Notes under the pieces: generated by a model
The model's database searches: none
What the model saw: the letters and a program-made list of their open reading frames with translations, nothing else
Told to the model about the DNA's origin: nothing
Position numbers and translations under genes: made by a program
From: Oscillospiraceae bacterium
GTDB taxonomy: Bacteria > Bacillota > Clostridia > UMGS1883
Assembly (NCBI GenBank): GCA_022508735.1
Contig: JAFLUQ010000003.1
Coordinates: 1-42,286, forward strand
Reading direction: 5' to 3'
Length of the DNA: 42,286 bases
Part shown: one piece after another, positions 28,001 through 35,074 of the stretch
How the letters are laid out: the number at the start of each line of letters is the position of its first letter
Position numbering within the stretch: the first letter of the stretch is position 1

Positions 28001-28194
28001 ACAAGCATGTCCCCTTCATAAAGGGCCAGCACGGCTCTGAGTCCGTCCTCCGCTCCTGTGAGTCCTGCGCTCAGCTCTCCCTCAGTCAACGCGTCCGTGT
28101 TCCACTGAAAGCCAACGCCCTCCGCGTGGGCCAAAGAAGCAAAACACAGCAGCAACGCAAAGAGCACGAGCGCGGCTTTAAATGTTTTTTTCAT
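25048..28194 (-). CDS. Giant secreted metalloprotease paralogue with about three SdrD-like repeats
   Basis: The 1048-residue protein has the same order as its neighbour: signal peptide, N-terminal beta domain (nearly identical), SdrD/Cna-B-type modules, LamG-like domain, ricin-like stretch (NDLTQHWILEE), and zinc protease domain with HELSH near 954-958 and WEDFAEFGRLYF about 35 residues later. It has roughly three SdrD-like modules against six in the other copy, which accounts for most of the 281-residue size difference. The catalytic ends are highly similar while the middle of the catalytic domain differs (WFFAAPHNENG versus FFNTTDGYL). This suggests divergence in substrate or target. Confidence 0.85.
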   Translation of the reverse strand: MKKTFKAALVLFALLLCFASLAHAEGVGFQWNTDALTEGELSAGLTGAEDGLRAVLALYEGDMLVGLSTKTVENSAAELSVTVKNAENGCAKLMLWSWDKITPMSAVVSVITPEGITPELPKVGELKVSAWVDANGDGIFGEGDQKLPGAAIKLVQGETAVEAVTDENGEYIFEELPEGEYTVGVTDPAGREAIGENPLSVTVSQGEKAEAGFGFKPLPGSISGSVWNDVDGDGKKGEGEEPMPGVTVTAGAFTASTDENGIYKFDKLAPGSYTVSVAVPEGMEASTPGSVELTVEAEKTAVADFGLKAKAALPGAINGVVWNDTNGDGVRDGDETGMSGRTVTLTAGDGKKKTARTATDGTYKFEGLEPGEYTLSVSAPNDREATLENPRTVTVISDDLIIENFGFKRLWVSDDQKQNKADTVAFYAIEEDIKAGYSISFDLILNTKGDNAIILGDSANINPVDGNVSYGTSSVILLFNSDDFSVRDGNGNGGYSGGAVALCTAAAGKTYAVTIDGDISANTYTVTITDEDGNTYTSNELHARKNGAKLDTIALISNSHKTVTQGDVYSDFNFYIKNFLAEEILPEPEDPTYNGFAGQYYAVTVNGLRLRGNNGQISADNVSVTDRSNEFMPRYMGDGSYAFVCMSWERRITAANRGSRLTSSDYNASKMNDLTQHWILEEGPSYTEETPAYYLKSADNGLYIGLSGGYLTSVNESNKVELIFNPLPDEDQSPLYKISRTEAYAMLTSAQRKRIAEIYESVAGDAIGRYGPDDTGYTFRKRFDNTFNKILDSDMSAEEGYEEIYNWFFAAPHNENGTTAGKFVITDGGSGYSLATLPGTEGTKLAQGSGTDGSYKFWTWSEEQKGTAYPITITNTDGTIQELTLYVQDNDTARKNAETFKKAIIKIPSVYRQYIRSVYVREDGANSYNCGSTDMFIRLNWTPDANSMAGTISHELSHSIDQINGSWSQGGGWDKAMKDDMFIVSPYANSTKWEDFAEFGRLYFLCYDNRDRQKAMQIIFPNRYASYWRLRHNNLGGFELWEDTEYLE

Positions 28195-28233
28195 GATTGA
28201 TCCTCCCCTTTTAATACATTATTACAATATTTT

Positions 28234-28262
28234 AGTATAATACAGTCAGGCAGAAAAGTCAA
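28234..28262 (-). promoter_or_regulatory. Promoter of second large protease gene
   Basis: Minus-strand TTGACT (28262-28257) and TATACT (28239-28234) have 17-bp spacing, upstream of a GGGGAGG ribosome binding site. Confidence 0.75.
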
Positions 28263-28299
28263 CAGGAAATCAACAATTAACACATTTTATTAAGAAAAA

Positions 28300-28452
28300 T
28301 TAATGAAGGCTGCATATTTCATACGCCTTCTCGCCGACCCTCTTAAAAATGAACACGGTAGTATCTCCCCCTTCGTTTATCGCATTGATAAGCTGCCCGC
28401 CCTTGGCAGCATACTCACTATTTGTTATATCATCTTTGAACAATATACTCAC
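28300..28452 (-). CDS. Small 50-residue protein downstream of HD gene
   Basis: A minus-strand frame runs from GTG 28452 to TAA 28300 and encodes about 50 residues containing FKDDITNSEYAAKGGQLINA, TTVFIFKRVGEKAYEICSLH. Composition and codon use look protein-coding, and AAGGATGAG precedes the start; TTG four codons later is an alternative. It starts 25 bp after the HD gene ends, so it is probably in that operon. Function unknown. Confidence 0.6.
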   Translation of the reverse strand: MSILFKDDITNSEYAAKGGQLINAINEGGDTTVFIFKRVGEKAYEICSLH

Positions 28453-28477
28453 CTCATCCTTGGTAAAAGCGGCCCAA

Positions 28478-28957
28478 TCAAACCGCCGCCGGCTTCACGA
28501 TTTTGCGCAGCAGCCCCGCAAAAAACTCCTCCACGGCGCAGTACTTGTCTACCATTGTAACAAGATAGCCCTCCCTGTGGCGCGGCGGGGTCCATGTGGC
28601 GAGCCACATATGGCTTCTGATTATATCCCCCTCTAACTTAGTCAGGGTGAAGTTTCGCTTTGCGTTCCGATATGCAATTTCCGGATGCAGGCGGCAGTGC
28701 TCTCTTGCGGAATATCCGGTCTCTTTGAAATTATAATAGAACATATCGTGCATGAGTCCGGCTCTGGCAGCTGCCCGGTAGTCCCAGCCAAAGAGCCGGG
28801 CCAGAGCATAGCTCTTATAGCTCACGTTTATACTGTGACTGAGGCGCGTCGTCCCCATGTGCTGCATGAAATCGTCTAACCGCTGTATGCAGGGCGCGCT
28901 CAGCACATCGGCTACGTTGGCCATGTATTCGGCATATTTCGGGCTGTTCTCGCGCAC
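28478..28957 (-). CDS. HD-domain phosphohydrolase-like protein
   Basis: The TTRLSHSINVSYKSYALARLFGWDYRAAARAGLMHDMFYY segment supplies the His and His-Asp pair of an HD domain, with GDIIRSHMW downstream. This small type is common in Firmicutes as a predicted metal-dependent phosphohydrolase. I start it at GTG 28957, where AAGGAAAGG precedes the codon. The frame is open another 49 codons upstream, but that part is unconserved-looking and would overlap the divergent promoter. Confidence 0.75.
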   Translation of the reverse strand: MRENSPKYAEYMANVADVLSAPCIQRLDDFMQHMGTTRLSHSINVSYKSYALARLFGWDYRAAARAGLMHDMFYYNFKETGYSAREHCRLHPEIAYRNAKRNFTLTKLEGDIIRSHMWLATWTPPRHREGYLVTMVDKYCAVEEFFAGLLRKIVKPAAV

Positions 28958-29053
28958 TTTACCACATCCTTTCCTTACTATTCTAACACGCATCAATGGC
29001 AAAGGCAACATGAATTTTATTCCAAATACATTGTTTTTTATTATATATTCTTC

Positions 29054-29082
29054 TTGCAAAGCCGCCCGACTTGTGCTATAAT
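29054..29082 (+). promoter_or_regulatory. Promoter of membrane protein-guaA operon
   Basis: TTGCAA (29054-29059) and TATAAT (29077-29082) with 17-bp spacing lie 45 bp before the start of the membrane-protein gene. Confidence 0.7.
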
Positions 29083-29126
29083 AATATTTAATATATAACG
29101 ACATGTGACAAAAAGGGGGAATTTTT

Positions 29127-29573
29127 GTGAAAAAAACTATGCTCCTTGTGGCGTTTTATCATCTGCTGTGCCTTATCTTGGCTCTGCTGGGTGAGTTTAT
29201 GATGAATGGCCCTATGCTGCAAAGCGGCTTATATGCCGACTGGGCAGGCGCTATATTGTGCCCGATAGCCTTAGCTGTCGCCGCATGGATAACAAGCATA
29301 AAAAGCGAGACCTCGCTGCTTAAATTCTACCCGGGAGCGGCGGCGCTCACCGGCGGCATCGGCCTTGTGCGCGGCCTTGTGTATGGCTTTTCCGGCGGCT
29401 TCAGCAACATAAACCTCAGCATCGTGCTCAACCACTTCAAGGCAGCCATGCTCATTCTCGTCATTTCATTTATCCTTCTGACTGTATGGTTCATGATCTT
29501 TGAGCTGACAAGATTTTTGATGAACCGCCCAACCAAATACAACAGACTTTCAAAAAACAAGAAATCCAAATAA
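29127..29573 (+). CDS. Small four-helix membrane protein of unknown function
   Basis: The 148-residue protein consists mainly of four hydrophobic helices (about 5-25, 35-55, 68-90, 105-130) with a basic C-terminal tail (NRPTKYNRLSKNKKSK). I do not recognise a family. The start is GTG 29127 with AAAAGGGGG upstream. It is 15 bp before guaA and under the same promoter, so it is likely co-transcribed with it. Confidence 0.75.
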   Translation: MKKTMLLVAFYHLLCLILALLGEFMMNGPMLQSGLYADWAGAILCPIALAVAAWITSIKSETSLLKFYPGAAALTGGIGLVRGLVYGFSGGFSNINLSIVLNHFKAAMLILVISFILLTVWFMIFELTRFLMNRPTKYNRLSKNKKSK

Positions 29574-29588
29574 CACGGAGGAAACACC

Positions 29589-31121
29589 ATGGATAAGCAG
29601 ACAGTTTTAGTTATTGACTTCGGCGGCCAGTATAATCAGCTGATCGCCCGCCGTGTGCGCGAGCACAACGTATACTGCGAGGTGCTGGCCTATACGCACA
29701 CTATCGACGAAATAAAAGCCAAAAATCCTGTGGGCATAATCTTCACAGGCGGCCCAAACAGTGTGTACGGCGAGGACGCTCCCCGGGTTCCGGCTGAGTT
29801 GTTCGAGCTCGGAGTTCCGATACTCGGCATATGCTACGGCGCCCAGCTCATGAGCTATGTTCTCGGCGGCGAGGTAAAAAGCGCCGACACACGCGAGTAC
29901 GGCAAGATCGAGGTAGACCTCTCCCCCAGCCTTATATTTGAAGGCATCGAGGGCAAGGGCGTTTGCTGGATGAGCCATACAGACTATATTAGCGCCGTTC
30001 CCGAGGGCTTTAAAATCACTGCAACCAGCGCCACCTGCCCGGTGGCCGCCTACGAAAACGCCGAAAAAAAGCTCTACGGAGTGCAGTTCCACCCCGAGGT
30101 GAATCACACCCTGTTCGGCGAAAGAATGTTAAGGAACTTCCTTTATAATGTCTGCGGCTGCAAGGGCGACTGGGAAATGGGTGACTACGCTCGCCGCTAT
30201 ATCGACATGGCAAAAGAAAAGTACGCCGGCAAGAAGGTGCTCTGCGCCCTGAGCGGCGGCGTTGACAGCTCCGTGGCAGCAGTGCTCCTTTCCCGCGCGG
30301 TAGGTAAAAACCTGACCTGTATCTTTGTTGACCACGGCCTGCTCCGTAAGAACGAGGGCGACGAGGTCGAGCATATTTTCACCAAGCAGTTTGATATAAA
30401 TCTCATCCGCGTGAACTGTGAAGACAGATTTCTCACTAAGCTCGCGGGAGTTACCGAGCCCGAAAAAAAGCGCCGCATAATCGGCGAGGAGTTCATTCGC
30501 GTATTTGAAGACGAAGCCAATAAGATCGGCGAGGTGGACTATCTTGTGCAGGGTACGATCTATCCCGACGTGGTCGAGAGCGGCAGCGGCAAGAGCGCCA
30601 CAATAAAGAGCCACCATAACGTTGGCGCGCTGCCCGACGTTATCAAGTTCAAAGAGATCGTCGAGCCCCTTCGCATGCTGTTTAAGGACGAGGTCCGTAA
30701 GCTCGGCATCGCCCTCGGCATACCTGATAATCTCGTATGGCGCCAGCCCTTCCCCGGTCCCGGTCTTGCCGTGCGCGTGATCGGCGAAATAACAAAAGAG
30801 AGGTTAGACATCCTTAAAGAGGCCGACGCTATCTTCCGCGAGGAGATCAGGCTCTGCGGCCTGGACAGAAGCATAAACCAGTACTTCGCTGTCATCACCG
30901 ATATGCGCAGCGTTGGCGTCATGGGCGACGAGCGGACCTACGATTATACTATAGCCCTCCGCGCCGTTACCACTACCGACTTTATGACCGCCGACTGGGC
31001 GCGCATACCTTACGATGTTCTTGAAAGAGCCAGCAACCGCATAGTAAACGAGGTCAAGCATGTCAACCGCATAGTGTATGACATCACCAGTAAACCCCCA
31101 GCAACTATTGAGTGGGAGTGA
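29589..31121 (+). CDS. guaA: GMP synthase (glutamine-hydrolysing)
   Basis: The 510-residue enzyme converts XMP to GMP using glutamine and ATP. The class I amidotransferase domain has GICYGAQLM (nucleophile Cys about residue 82) and VQFHPEV. The ATP pyrophosphatase domain has the PP-loop ALSGGVDSSVAA, and the dimerisation domain ends in TSKPPATIEWE. The last codons lie inside a 10-bp direct repeat (31110-31119) that is the left attachment site of an integrated element. Integration leaves the protein sequence intact but replaces the stop (TGA here, TAA at the right end) and removes the native terminator. Confidence 0.97.
   Translation: MDKQTVLVIDFGGQYNQLIARRVREHNVYCEVLAYTHTIDEIKAKNPVGIIFTGGPNSVYGEDAPRVPAELFELGVPILGICYGAQLMSYVLGGEVKSADTREYGKIEVDLSPSLIFEGIEGKGVCWMSHTDYISAVPEGFKITATSATCPVAAYENAEKKLYGVQFHPEVNHTLFGERMLRNFLYNVCGCKGDWEMGDYARRYIDMAKEKYAGKKVLCALSGGVDSSVAAVLLSRAVGKNLTCIFVDHGLLRKNEGDEVEHIFTKQFDINLIRVNCEDRFLTKLAGVTEPEKKRRIIGEEFIRVFEDEANKIGEVDYLVQGTIYPDVVESGSGKSATIKSHHNVGALPDVIKFKEIVEPLRMLFKDEVRKLGIALGIPDNLVWRQPFPGPGLAVRVIGEITKERLDILKEADAIFREEIRLCGLDRSINQYFAVITDMRSVGVMGDERTYDYTIALRAVTTTDFMTADWARIPYDVLERASNRIVNEVKHVNRIVYDITSKPPATIEWE
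31110..31119. repeat. Left attachment repeat (attL)
   Basis: GAGTGGGAGT at the end of guaA matches the right copy at 39165-39174 exactly; after it the sequences diverge (GAC here, AAA there). Confidence 0.8.
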
Positions 31122-31277
31122 CGATATAACGTTCAGAAAAGCTTGTTTTTACTGATATTTCAGCATGTTATGGTTCTCTTGTGATGCTGATATGATGCTG
31201 AAACCTCCATTTTCACCAAAATAAGCATCTATTTTCACTATAAAAAGTTGGTTATAACCCATTGTATACAAAATATA

Positions 31278-31332
31278 ATAAAGCGCACCTTTACGATTTT
31301 CTTTGATGAAAATCTGTATAGGTGCGCTTTAT
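31278..31332. terminator. Large symmetrical hairpin, probable bidirectional terminator
   Basis: A 13-bp outer stem (31278-31290 with 31320-31332) and an inner GATTTTC/GAAAATC stem are embedded in AT-rich DNA. It lies between guaA (+) and the integrase (-) and would close both transcripts after integration. Confidence 0.7.
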
Positions 31333-31422
31333 ATTATATATGCCGATATGACCTTGTAAAACCTTATATTATCTCGTTAATATGTATACTCAAAGTTAAT
31401 CTGGCCCCTAAAAACTGGCTTA

Positions 31423-31456
31423 TTTTAGGGGAAAATTCCCCCGCATTTTGGGGAAT
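31423..31456. repeat. Direct repeat copy 1, candidate integrase arm site
   Basis: TTTTAGGGGAAA...CCCCGCATTTTGGGGAAT is repeated with few changes at 31506-31539. The 83-bp offset and position between attL and the integrase gene fit arm-type binding sites of a tyrosine recombinase. Confidence 0.6.
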
Positions 31457-31505
31457 GCATACAATATACTGTACCTAAAACCTATTTTCTATCAGTATAC
31501 AGGTG

Positions 31506-31539
31506 TTTTAGGGGAAATTTGTCCCGCACTTTGGGGATT
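31506..31539. repeat. Direct repeat copy 2, candidate integrase arm site
   Basis: Second copy of the 34-bp repeat at 31423-31456, ending 9 bp before the integrase stop codon on the other strand. Confidence 0.6.
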
Positions 31540-31547
31540 TCTTCCCT

Positions 31548-32600
31548 TTATATCAACGTATCAAGTGTATTTGCAAGCTCAGTTTGTTTGTGCGGGTATA
31601 GGTGCGAGTACGTGTTTAGAGTTGTCTCGATATTTTCATGCCCCAGCCTTTCAGCTATCAACAAAGGCGAAAACCCAAGCTCTATAAGCAGAGAGGCATG
31701 AGAGTGCCGAAGGTCGTGAACTCGAATGCGTTTTACGCCTGAGATTTTACAGCCCCGGTCCATTTCGTGATGAAGATAATACTTCGTGACAGTGAAAAGC
31801 CTTGTGCTCGGGTTCTTATCAAAAAGAGTCTGCATATACGTCTCAATCTCTTTACAGAGAAAATTCGGTATAGCTATTATTCTGATACTTTTCTTAGTCT
31901 TTGGCTCTGTGATTACATCTTGCTTTTCAATACGCTGATATGATTTATTGACAGACAGTTCTTTACTGGTGAGGTCTATATCGGCTCGGGTCAGCGCAAG
32001 CAATTCACCGGCTCTCAGTCCGCACCAATATAAAATTTGATAGGCCAGATGGGCCATAGGTTTGTCTTCAATGGCATTTGAGAACTTCAGATATTCTTCG
32101 CGAGTCCAAAATTGCATTTCGTCTGCGCTTTTACGACCCATAGAGCCGGCTTTATGACATGGATTTTCTCTCAGACCGTAATACTTGACTGCATAATTAA
32201 GTATTGCACAGAGCTGATTATTGATCGATTTCAGGTAGGTTTCTGAATAATCCTGGCCAATCAGTTTATTTTGCCATTGTCTTACCGTTGTCGGCTTAAT
32301 ATCGCCGATTTTTATTTTGCCGAAATACGGTAATATTTTTGTGTCGATCATGTGCTTCTTGTTGTTCATTGTAGACTGTCTCAGCCTGTTTTTCATATCA
32401 TCTATGTAGAGCTCTACCAGGCCGGCGAACGTCATTTGCGGATTAGATTGAAGCTTATCCAAAAAGGCGCGCTCATATTCTTTAGCGTCTTTCTGTTTAG
32501 TAAAGCCTCTTTTTGTCTTACGCTTCTTCAGCCCCTGCCAATCTACATAGTAAAAACAACAATACCACGTGCCTCTTTCTTCATCTTTATAAATCGGCAT
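31548..32600 (-). CDS. int: Tyrosine recombinase / integrase of the guaA element
   Basis: The 350-residue protein has an N-terminal arm-DNA-binding domain (GTWYCCFYYVDWQGLKKRKTKRGF), a core-binding SAM-like domain (about 55-150), and a catalytic domain. The catalytic residues are visible: Arg in YWCGLRAGELLAL, HDLRHSHASLL, the His of ERLGHENIETT, and the nucleophile Tyr in LNTYSHLYP. It would cut and join at the GAGTGGGAGT core. It is transcribed toward guaA, with its 3' end nearest attL, and is probably last in an operon with the sigma-like gene 16 bp upstream. A second, truncated relative lies at 41974-42276. Confidence 0.93.
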   Translation of the reverse strand: MPIYKDEERGTWYCCFYYVDWQGLKKRKTKRGFTKQKDAKEYERAFLDKLQSNPQMTFAGLVELYIDDMKNRLRQSTMNNKKHMIDTKILPYFGKIKIGDIKPTTVRQWQNKLIGQDYSETYLKSINNQLCAILNYAVKYYGLRENPCHKAGSMGRKSADEMQFWTREEYLKFSNAIEDKPMAHLAYQILYWCGLRAGELLALTRADIDLTSKELSVNKSYQRIEKQDVITEPKTKKSIRIIAIPNFLCKEIETYMQTLFDKNPSTRLFTVTKYYLHHEMDRGCKISGVKRIRVHDLRHSHASLLIELGFSPLLIAERLGHENIETTLNTYSHLYPHKQTELANTLDTLI

Positions 32601-32616
32601 AATCTACAACCCCATT

Positions 32617-33252
32617 TCAAGCAGATACATACGCAAGCAATTCCGGCGTACGCAATTTTTTTAATGCGAGTGACTTTGTGTTTTCAATCGCGCCCTTAGA
32701 CACACCCAGCTCATTTGCCAGTTGAGAAAAGCTAAGTCCTCGACGGTACAGACCGTCAATGACATTTGCCTGAGTGGGTGTAAGTTTCATGCCGGCTCGC
32801 CTGAAAATCTCTCTCAAACGCTCTATGTAGTCGGCTTCGTCTATAGCACTTATTTCTGCTTCTGCGCCAAGGTCCGGAATAAATTCTACAAACGTGCTCT
32901 CACCCTCAACACCGATAGGTGCGTCAAGGCTGATCGCATAGTAAATTGTGTTATTCTGCCAACCGGTCGAGCGCATTTTTGCCAGTTCATAAAACTGTAT
33001 GAGAAGCTGCCGGCCGAGGTATGTAAGAAATTTATAACGGCCGTCATAAGCCTTAACCGCACCAACAACGGCAAAATACCCGGCCTGGATTAAGTCGTCA
33101 GTCTCAACGCCTACCAGCGAACACCTCTCATAATGTTTTGTGTAAAAGCTATTGGCCTGCCGGCATACAAACAACTCAACATTTTGCCAGAGCTCTGAGT
33201 TATACCCGGTTTCACCGTTCTTAATTTTTACGACCAGTTCTTCATTTGTCAT
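32617..33252 (-). CDS. Sigma-70-like factor 1 of the element
   Basis: The region 2-like segment DDLIQAGYFAVVGAVKAYDGRYKFLTYLGRQLLIQFYEL and region 4-like helix-turn-helix LTPTQANVIDGLYRRGLSFSQLANELGVSKGAIENTKSLALKKLR identify a short sigma-70-family protein of about 211 residues. ATG 33252 is chosen over 33273 because GGAGG is 8 nt before it and the resulting start MTNEELVVKIKNG matches the start of the second sigma protein. Such proteins in mobile elements usually switch on element genes. It is probably co-transcribed with the integrase. Confidence 0.85.
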   Translation of the reverse strand: MTNEELVVKIKNGETGYNSELWQNVELFVCRQANSFYTKHYERCSLVGVETDDLIQAGYFAVVGAVKAYDGRYKFLTYLGRQLLIQFYELAKMRSTGWQNNTIYYAISLDAPIGVEGESTFVEFIPDLGAEAEISAIDEADYIERLREIFRRAGMKLTPTQANVIDGLYRRGLSFSQLANELGVSKGAIENTKSLALKKLRTPELLAYVSA

Positions 33253-33269
33253 ATCAACAACCTCCAAAA

Positions 33270-33404
33270 TCAAAAATCGCCAAGTACGGTCTGGATAGCG
33301 TAATCTACTGTATAATCCTCATATTCTACAAGATCACATATCTCAACGGCTTCTTCAACAGAAAAACCATCTTCAATGAGTATTTCATAAAGTTCGTTTC
33401 TCAT
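33270..33404 (-). CDS. 44-residue acidic protein ahead of sigma factor 1
   Basis: A frame from ATG 33404 to TGA 33270 encodes 44 residues (MRNELYEILIEDG..., rich in Glu/Asp). Its leader GAGGTTGTTGAT is the same as that of the downstream sigma gene, and it starts 37 bp after a shared promoter motif. Acidity and position would suit a small anti-sigma-like or regulatory peptide, but that is only inference. Confidence 0.6.
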   Translation of the reverse strand: MRNELYEILIEDGFSVEEAVEICDLVEYEDYTVDYAIQTVLGDF

Positions 33405-33425
33405 ATCAACAACCTCTTTTCTTAG

Positions 33426-33450
33426 CGTCTATAAATATTATAACGTGTTT
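33426..33450 (-). promoter_or_regulatory. Element promoter motif copy 1
   Basis: Minus-strand AAACACG-T-TATAAT-ATTTATA, with -10 at 33442-33437, lies upstream of the 44-residue ORF, sigma factor 1 and integrase. It shares its core with motifs at 33846-33870, 36814-36840 and 37601-37625. Confidence 0.6.
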
Positions 33451-33494
33451 TACGTAAAACCGATACGGGCGAACCCACCAGAATTGCCGAGTCG

Positions 33495-33530
33495 ATCTCG
33501 TGCGCGTTGTACGTAGAACGCGCACGAGAT
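33495..33530. repeat. Perfect 14-bp inverted repeat
   Basis: ATCTCGTGCGCGTT (33495-33508) pairs perfectly with 33517-33530 across an 8-bp loop. Neither side has a U-tract, so an ordinary terminator is unlikely. It lies between the 89-residue gene and the promoter of the sigma/integrase operon and could be an operator or processing hairpin. Confidence 0.65.
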
Positions 33531-33539
33531 TTCAGGCTG

Positions 33540-33809
33540 TCAAGCAACTGTAAACCTCCGGCTTACTGACGGCTTCAAGAAGTCTGCATACATATCAGCA
33601 TGGATTTTCTTGAACGAGGTCGTGTCGAAGCGGTTAGTTGTAACAGTCTTATATCTAACAACATACTCACCGATGAGTAATTCTTCAGCCTCGCCCATGA
33701 CCTGCTTAATGTGGTCGGCAATCGCGTCTTTCTGTGCTTCGAGCAGAGCAATCTGTCTTGCAAGCTCCTGGTACTGTTCTACAGCCTTTGTCAATTCAAT
33801 CTTTTTCAT
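33540..33809 (-). CDS. Phage-type small protein with coiled-coil N-terminus
   Basis: The 89-residue protein has a helical, coiled-coil-like first half (VEQYQELARQIALLEAQKDAIADHIKQVMG). Its second half matches a pattern seen in small proteins of Clostridia phages and elements (GEYVVRYKTVTTNRFDTTSFKKIHADMYADFLKPSVSRRFTV). Related proteins are often near recombination genes such as YqaJ, from memory; no such gene is present here. Function unknown. GAGGTAATTATAATG precedes it and a shared promoter motif lies at 33846-33870. Confidence 0.7.
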   Translation of the reverse strand: MKKIELTKAVEQYQELARQIALLEAQKDAIADHIKQVMGEAEELLIGEYVVRYKTVTTNRFDTTSFKKIHADMYADFLKPSVSRRFTVA

Positions 33810-33845
33810 TATAATTACCTCCGTTTGATTAAGTGGTTTATTTAA

Positions 33846-33870
33846 CTTACATTTATATTATAGCGTGTTT
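33846..33870 (-). promoter_or_regulatory. Element promoter motif copy 2
   Basis: Minus-strand AAACACG-C-TATAAT-ATAAATGTAAG, with -10 at 33862-33857, precedes the 89-residue gene. Confidence 0.6.
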
Positions 33871-33933
33871 GCTTATAAAATGGAGCGCGCAAAACCGCCG
33901 GAAATTCAAAGAAAACTCTGTGCGGTTTTACAG

Positions 33934-33962
33934 TATACATACTATAAAAAATGTGGTATAAT
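33934..33962 (+). promoter_or_regulatory. Promoter of ribbon-helix-helix gene 1
   Basis: TATACA (33934-33939) and TATAAT (33957-33962) have 17-bp spacing, about 70 bp before the start codon. Confidence 0.55.
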
Positions 33963-34030
33963 ATAAGTACAATGGAGAGAGAGACGCCTCGCGGCGGCCC
34001 CCCCAATTTAAACAGAAAAGAGGTTTATCA

Positions 34031-34231
34031 ATGCCAAAATATGACTCTCAACGCAAAGCGTCCAAAAAGTGGCGGGCGGAAAATCTGGAATACATACAGT
34101 TCTCTGTCCGAAAAGGCGAAAAAGCTCGTATTAAAGCCTATGCCGAAGGCCAAAATCAAACGCTGGCCGGTTTTATTAAAGACACGATTTATTCAGCTAT
34201 GAGTGCCTCTAACGAGGATTTCACAGAATAA
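34031..34231 (+). CDS. Arc-like ribbon-helix-helix protein 1
   Basis: The 66-residue protein has an N-terminal basic stretch, then the beta-strand LEYIQFSVRKGEKARIKAYAEGQNQTLAGFIKDTIYSAM, the strand-helix-helix pattern of Arc/MetJ-type dimeric DNA-binding proteins. AAGAGG lies at the right distance before ATG 34031. It resembles the second RHH protein at 38052-38246. It ends at a bidirectional terminator shared with the convergent sigma gene. Confidence 0.75.
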   Translation: MPKYDSQRKASKKWRAENLEYIQFSVRKGEKARIKAYAEGQNQTLAGFIKDTIYSAMSASNEDFTE

Positions 34232-34233
34232 TA

Positions 34234-34270
34234 AAAAGAGTCTCAACACCACCAAGGTTAAGACTCTTTT
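34234..34270. terminator. Bidirectional terminator
   Basis: A 10-bp stem (34234-34243 with 34261-34270) is flanked by A- and T-runs, between the convergent RHH gene and sigma factor 2. Confidence 0.85.
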
Positions 34271-34282
34271 GACTAAGTATGC

Positions 34283-35074
34283 TTAGATTATTCCAAACTC
34301 TTCTTCAAGACGCTCGAGCCGGATAACATACAACTCTTGTATGCTTGCCCCGGTTGATTTGAACACGCCTTGACTGAATCCAAGCGAGTGTCGCTCTATA
34401 AGCTCTTGTTTTTTATCTTTGAATTTATATTGTGCTAACGTCTGATCGGCTCTTAGCCTCTCCAGGGCTCTATCGCGCAAGCCCGCTGTCATTGTACCTG
34501 AAATACGAAACTCTTTCGCAAGAGCTGAAAGAGGTACACTCTCCAAGTAATGCCGTCTTATTACGTCCGCCTGTCTTGTGTCCAGATGACCGATAGCTAT
34601 ATCTATATTCTCTTTCATCTGTCGGTGTTCGTCTTCATCTTCAATGGCCCGAAAACTGTTCTCGGCGTCCGGGTCCTCCACAATATCCTCTAATAGCAGA
34701 TCGTCACCATCTTTATTCTGCCCTACCGCCTCATCAAGGCTTATTGCGTTCATCTGCATATCGGCTTGTTTCCGGGCCCCGATCGTATGTAAGCCGAGAA
34801 GTTTCCGCCACTGATTACGCAGATGATAACCAAGGTACGTCAAAAACTTATACTCGCTATCTTCAGAGTATGCGTCAACGGCTGACAAAAGTGCAAAGAA
34901 ACCGACCTGCATAAAATCGTCAATCGTCTGACCCAATCCCTGGGCTCGCTCTTGTTTTGCAAGATAAAATTTATTCGCACAATTCTGTACAAAAGCTTCT
35001 ACTCTTTGCCATAATTCGCCGGTGCACTCTGCCCGGCCGCTTTTTATTTCCAAGGCCAGTTCTTCATTTGTCAT
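34283..35074 (-). CDS. Sigma-70-like factor 2 of the element
   Basis: The 263-residue protein starts MTNEELALEIKSG like sigma factor 1. It has a region 2-like stretch (DDFMQVGFFALLSAVDAYSEDSEYKFLTYLGYHLRNQWRKLL) and region 4-like HTH (LDTRQADVIRRHYLESVPLSALAKEFRISGTMTAGLRDRALERL). About 50 extra C-terminal residues have no counterpart in factor 1. Its ATG overlaps the stop of the upstream gene by ATGA, indicating translational coupling in a three-gene operon. Confidence 0.85.
   Translation of the reverse strand: MTNEELALEIKSGRAECTGELWQRVEAFVQNCANKFYLAKQERAQGLGQTIDDFMQVGFFALLSAVDAYSEDSEYKFLTYLGYHLRNQWRKLLGLHTIGARKQADMQMNAISLDEAVGQNKDGDDLLLEDIVEDPDAENSFRAIEDEDEHRQMKENIDIAIGHLDTRQADVIRRHYLESVPLSALAKEFRISGTMTAGLRDRALERLRADQTLAQYKFKDKKQELIERHSLGFSQGVFKSTGASIQELYVIRLERLEEEFGII

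Noticed and set aside
28303..28560. Plus-strand ORFs between the protease and HD genes
   Set aside because: The minus frame in the same place (28300-28452) has better coding character and operon context.
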